Part shown: piece by piece, positions 60,247-64,000 of the stretch
How positions within the stretch are numbered: position 1 is the first letter of the stretch
Layout of the letters: each line of letters begins with the position of its first letter
Assembly (NCBI RefSeq): GCF_004337985.1
Contig: NC_043744.1
Span: 5,775,949 to 5,839,948, forward strand
DNA from: Pyricularia pennisetigena
Taxonomy: Eukaryota > Ascomycota > Sordariomycetes > Magnaporthales > Pyriculariaceae
DNA: 64,000 bases
Direction of reading: 5' to 3'
Made by a program: the position numbers and the translations under genes
The notes under the pieces: generated by a model
Seen by the model: only the letters and a program-made list of their open reading frames with translations
Told to the model about the DNA's origin: nothing
Database searches by the model: none

Positions 60247-62308
60247 ATGTCTACGCGGGCCGCCGCCCTCGTCGTTTTGGCGGGATTTGCAACCCTGGTT
60301 TCCGGATATCAGTCTGCCGGTGAAGGTGACCAGTTTGAATCCCGCGGATACATAATAGAATTCTCCGAGGTACGCCGCACCCCCCGCTCGGTCTGGTCTC
60401 GCAAGTTTTACTGACATGGTTCTAGAGCCATGGCCTCGATGCCAGAGACGAGATTCTCTCCTCACTCCCGGACCTCAACGTCACCAAGACCTTTGCATCG
60501 GCAGTCTTTACGGGCGCCAGCGTCGAAGCGACGCTGCAGGACATTGACGCGCTGCGCTTGAGGCCGGGCATATCCAACGTCTGGCACAACGAGGAGGTGC
60601 ATCTGCTCGCGCCCGTGGTCGGGCCGCGCCAGGCCGCAGCGGCGCCCAACGAGACCGCGCACGCCGTGCACTGGGCCACGGGCGTGGAGCAGCTGCACGC
60701 CCAGGGCGTGCTGGGGGAGGGCGTCAAGGTCGGGGTGGTCGACACGGGCGTCCAGTACACGCACGTGGCGCTGGGGGGCGGCCTCGGCCCCGGCTTCAAG
60801 GTGGCCGGGGGTTGGGACTTTGTCGGCGACGGCGGGTGGCCAGCCGCGGGAGCGCCCAAGGCTCCGGACGCCGACCCCATGGACCACCAAGGCCACGGGA
60901 CGCACGTGGCCGGCATCCTGCTCGGCGAGGCGGCGTCCGGGTGGAGGGGCGTGGCGCCGCGGGCCACGATGCACTCGTACAAGGTGTTTGGGCGCAGCAG
61001 CGGCTCGACCACGACCGAGACCATCATCGACGCCTTCCTCAGGGCCTACGACGACGGCATGGACGTCATCACGGCCAGCATCGGCGGCCGGGGAGGGTTT
61101 GCCGAGAACGCGTGGGCGGTGGTGGCCGACAGGATCGCCGCCGAGGGCGTCGTGGTGACCATCGGCGCCGGGAACAGCGGAGAAGGCGGCCCGTACTACG
61201 CCAGCAGCGGCAGCTCGGGACAGCACGTGCTGGCCGTGGCGTCGGCCGAGGTGAAGAAGGGCACGGCAGCGGCAGGGGCAGACAAGATCCAGCCGAGCTA
61301 CTTCACGAGCTGGGGTGGGCTGTACGACCTCTCGGTCAAGCCCGACATCGCCGCCCCGGGAACGGACATCTACAGCACCTACATCGGCGACGGCAACGAC
61401 GTGTTTTCGCTGCTGAGCGGCACCTCGATGGCGACTCCGTACGTCGCCGGCGTTGCCGCCCTCTACATTAGCGCCAACGGCGGGAGGAGCATCCACGGGA
61501 AGGGCTTCGCCAAGCAGCTCGCCATGGACATCATGGCCACGGGCAGCCCGTTGCCGTGGCTGCGCTACTCGGACCGGACGGCCGTCCCGTCCTCGACCGC
61601 TCCGGTGCACCAAGTCGGCGGAGGCCTGGTGAACGCCACGGCAGCGATCAGGTCCAAGATGCAGCTGGAGCTGAAGCGCTTTGCTCTGAACGACACGCTT
61701 CACTTCCGGGGCACGCAGGTGCTCAGGCTCACCAACAGAGGGGCGACCGCCGAGTCGTACACGTTTGGCCACGAGGACTGGGCGGGCTTCGACATGCTGC
61801 TGGTGAACCCTGCAGACACGGCCGAGACGCCGAGGATCAGGTCCGGGCGCGAGATGGAGCCTTTGCAACTGTCGCCGGGCGTCCGGGTGCCCGGCGCGGT
61901 TGAGCTGCAGCCCGGCCAGAGCACCGACGTTGAGTTTTCCTTCACCCTTCCGCAGGTCGCCGACGAGACGACCCTCCCGGTGTACAGCGGGAGGGTCACG
62001 GTCAAGGCCGGTGGCGGCGAATCTGCCGCCGTCGTGTATCAAGGATTGGCATTCAACCTCGGGGAGCAGATGCGCAACCCCTACGCCGGGACGTATCCAT
62101 GGCTGAGATCGACGCTTGCCTACAGCAACAAGACGACGTATGTAAAAGAAAAAGACTCCATGAACACGGCTGACCCCAAAGCTGCTCCCAGATTCTCCTT
62201 CAACCTGAGCGCCGCGGCGCAGGACTTTCCCAAGATTTTCATGAAGCTCAAATGGGGCACCAGAGAAGTGCGCTGGGATGTAAGTCGGAGAGAGGCCCGC
62301 ATCCAGCA

Positions 62309-62339
<31 letters not shown>

Positions 62340-62962
62340 TTTNNNNNNNNNNNNNNNNNNNNNNNNNNNNNNNNNNNNNNNNNNNNNNNNNNNNNNNNNN
62401 NNNNNNNNNNNNNNNNNNNNNNNNNNNNNNNNNNNNNNNNNNNNNNNNNNNNNNNNNNNNNNNNNNNNNNNNNNNNNNNNNNNNNNNNNNNNNNNNNNNN
62501 NNNNNNNNNNNNNNNNNNNNNNNNNNNNNNNNNNNNNNNNNNNNNNNNNNNNNNNNNNNNNNNNNNNNNNNNNNNNNNNNNNNNNNNNNNNNNNNNNNNN
62601 NNNNNNNNNNNNNNNNNNNNNNNNNNNNNNNNNNNNNNNNNNNNNNNNNNNNNNNNNNNNNNNNNNNNNNNNNNNNNNNNNNNNNNNNNNNNNNNNNNNN
62701 NNNNNNNNNNNNNNNNNNNNNNNNNNNNNNNNNNNNNNNNNNNNNNNNNNNNNNNNNNNNNNNNNNNNNNNNNNNNNNNNNNNNNNNNNNNNNNNNNNNN
62801 NNNNNNNNNNNNNNNNNNNNNNNNNNNNNGCTAACGTTTTTTTTTTTTCTGGCGTCTGTTCCAAGCATGAGGTTTGCGACGCTGGTGCCGTTTGCGAATC
62901 CCACCTACAGTGAAAGTTGGAGTGGGATGACGACGAGGATTGAAATTCTCCCCCTGATATGA
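60247..62962 (+). CDS. Secreted subtilisin-like serine protease, interrupted by gap
   Basis: Exon 1 is 60247-60369 with a signal peptide (AAALVVLAGFATLVSG). The 56-bp intron (GTACGC...TTCTAG) leads to exon 2, 60426-62279, giving 659 residues before a GTAAGT donor at 62280. An inhibitor-like propeptide (about 20-105) precedes the S8 catalytic domain: Asp147 in VVDTGV, His198 in GHGTHVAGI, Asn291 in GAGNSG and Ser375 in SGTSMATPYVAG. A 150-residue insertion-free C-terminal extension resembles the Fn3-like region of minor extracellular (vpr/C5a-type) proteases. After the gap the frame MRFATLVPFANPTYSESWSG ending at the TGA of 62960-62962 looks like the last exon. The missing middle is therefore within the gap. 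Total length and last-exon acceptor cannot be fixed. Confidence 0.88.
62343..62829. other. Assembly gap (487 N)
   Basis: Lies in the protease gene, probably across the last intron and part of an exon. It starts directly after T27 (62316-62342). Confidence 0.99.
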
Positions 62963-63311
62963 GGGGGAAATCATGATTCTAATGAGCAACCGTTTAGCAG
63001 ATGGCAATGAGGCTGTCTTTTTTTTTCATATTTTATTACCTCAAAGTATATTTCCCGCTTCAAACGTCCTGATTACTAGCATTTTCCTTCTCCTTTTCCG
63101 TCTTTAATCTCTACCAAAAGTCTGTGTAGTGTGTACTGCCCCCCTCCACCCGGCTCTGGCTCATCTTTTTATTTATTTTTATTTTTGCATAAATACCTGC
63201 TGGTCCCCTTTCAAGAAAACCCGTGTTTGGGCATCCAGCCGGTCGACACCGCGCGCCCGCTAATTGGCGCCCTTCCTGGGGCCAGCGGACTGGGCATGCT
63301 CGGGCTTCGTC
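62963..63311. other. Convergent spacer
   Basis: The 3' flanks of the protease and the small secreted protein gene. It includes part of the second copy of the tandem repeat (from 63267). Confidence 0.55.
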
Positions 63312-63452
63312 TCAACCCCGATTGAAGGCCGGGGGAGCACTCCCCCTCTCCTTCGCGTCCTCCCTGGGGCCAGCGGACTGGGCATGCTTGGGCTTTTCAT
63401 CCGGCTTCGTCCCAATTGGCCGATTGAAGGCCGCGGGAGCACTCCCCCGGCT
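63267..63452. repeat. Two-copy imperfect tandem repeat
   Basis: Copies at about 63267-63347 and 63355-63452 share the long blocks CTGGGGCCAGCGGACTGGGC and CGATTGAAGGCC plus GGGAGCACTCCCCC. They differ by small indels. The repeat spans the 3' end of the gene at 63312-63686 and its downstream flank. Confidence 0.85.
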
Positions 63453-63686
63453 ATTCCTAATCTCCTCAGACGTGTCAAAGTCCGTCTTTGACTTTGGGGG
63501 AAAGGGATCAAGCGTCTCCCCCGGATAAATCTCTTCGAAGGTTAGTCCCGATTGGCAAAGGGGTGGCCAAGCAAGATACCCAGCGTCCGCTGGATCTTTG
63601 CATTTCTTGGGACTCTGCTGCTTTTTCTCAACCGGGATGGCCATCACTCCTGCAGCCAGGAAAGGAAGGAGGAGTTTAGGGAGCAT
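63312..63686 (-). CDS. Small secreted protein with C-terminal repeat
   Basis: 124 residues from the ATG at 63686; the frame is open further upstream but MLPKLLLPFLAAGVMA is a clear signal peptide, so this start is preferred. The mature part has two Cys (29 and 44), a Pro/Lys-rich region, and a repeat GSAPAAFNR...KPKHAQSAGPR (81-108) that begins again as GSAPPAFNR (115-123) before the stop. The DNA for the rest of the second unit lies downstream in another frame. No dibasic KR cleavage sites flank the units, so a cleaved peptide precursor is only a possibility. I do not recognise a family. It is the third predicted secreted product in a row. Confidence 0.6.
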   Translation of the reverse strand: MLPKLLLPFLAAGVMAIPVEKKQQSPKKCKDPADAGYLAWPPLCQSGLTFEEIYPGETLDPFPPKSKTDFDTSEEIRNSRGSAPAAFNRPIGTKPDEKPKHAQSAGPREDAKERGSAPPAFNRG

Positions 63687-64000
63687 TTTTGAAATTAAAG
63701 GATGGGAAAATGATATATAAAAGATTCTGTTATTTTTATATCTGCGAGGGTTACCAGGCAGAAGGGCGAGCCAAGTGTGGCAGTTGATCGAGGGGAGAAG
63801 GTAAAATGAACTAAAGAGAACTCGGGTCAACATGTTCACTCGTCTATACTGCTTGCTATATACCGTTCCAGGTGTACTTGGTGAACAGAAAGTCATGACT
63901 AGCAATATTCTAAATATACACCTCCTTTGAGCTTACGGCGATTACGGCGGTTATGCAATTTAGTCGTTTTCTTTCTCTTTTTTCTTTTTTTTTTTTTTTT
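63687..64000. other. Upstream flank of small secreted protein gene
   Basis: The AT-rich putative promoter, ending in a T tract at the window edge. Confidence 0.5.

Overview
This window is nuclear DNA from a filamentous ascomycete, most likely a Sordariomycete. The evidence is the gene set (RPB2, TAF8, RACK1, V-ATPase subunit G, TOM6, PET117, Vps23, a Ste2-type pheromone receptor), short introns of about 55-235 bp with GT...AG ends and frequent GCTAAC-like branch sites, GC-rich third codon positions in genes, and separate promoters rather than operons. Three runs of N (9648-9827, 49376-49443, 62343-62829) are assembly gaps; two of them begin directly after long T tracts.

Left part (1-20 kb): a poorly supported hypothetical gene (1839-2519, -); TOM6 (4112-4393, -) divergent from a poly-Gln protein (5005-6054, +); a decayed SRPK-like kinase relic (about 6350-6940, +); the alpha-pheromone receptor STE2 (8321 into the gap, +); indoleamine 2,3-dioxygenase (10453-12009, -); ESCRT-I VPS23 (13865-15772, +); and a large disordered Ser-rich protein (16145-19120, -) crossed by one in-frame TAG.

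Middle part (20-49 kb) is dense and mostly housekeeping: RPB2 (+), PET117 (-), VMA10 (+, with a 9-nt micro-exon), a beta-catenin-like CTNNBL1 homologue (-), a histidine phosphatase (+), RACK1/CPC-2 (-), TAF8 (-), an intronless LRR-protein kinase of a type I know mainly from bacteria (+), a 923-residue isochorismatase-like/AlkB-like/GST-like fusion (+), and the U4/U6 snRNP assembly factor PRP24/SART3 (-). Several pairs share divergent promoters: TOM6/poly-Gln gene, PET117/VMA10, CTNNBL1/phosphatase, TAF8/LRR-kinase.

Right part (49-64 kb): an 8.4-kb stretch with no intact gene, many homopolymers and a possible decayed gene near 52 kb. It is followed by three genes for predicted secreted proteins: a GH18 chitinase (57866-59289, +), a subtilisin-like protease split by a gap (60247-62962, +) and a small repeat-containing protein (63312-63686, -).

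The most unusual items are the bacterial-type LRR-kinase, the three-domain fusion whose first domain has Ser where the nucleophilic Cys is expected, the in-frame stop at 18518-18520, the VMA10 micro-exon, and the tandem repeat whose second copy loses the reading frame. No CRISPR array, rRNA, tRNA or intact transposon was recognised. Exon borders were worked out by eye from splice sites and frame continuity.
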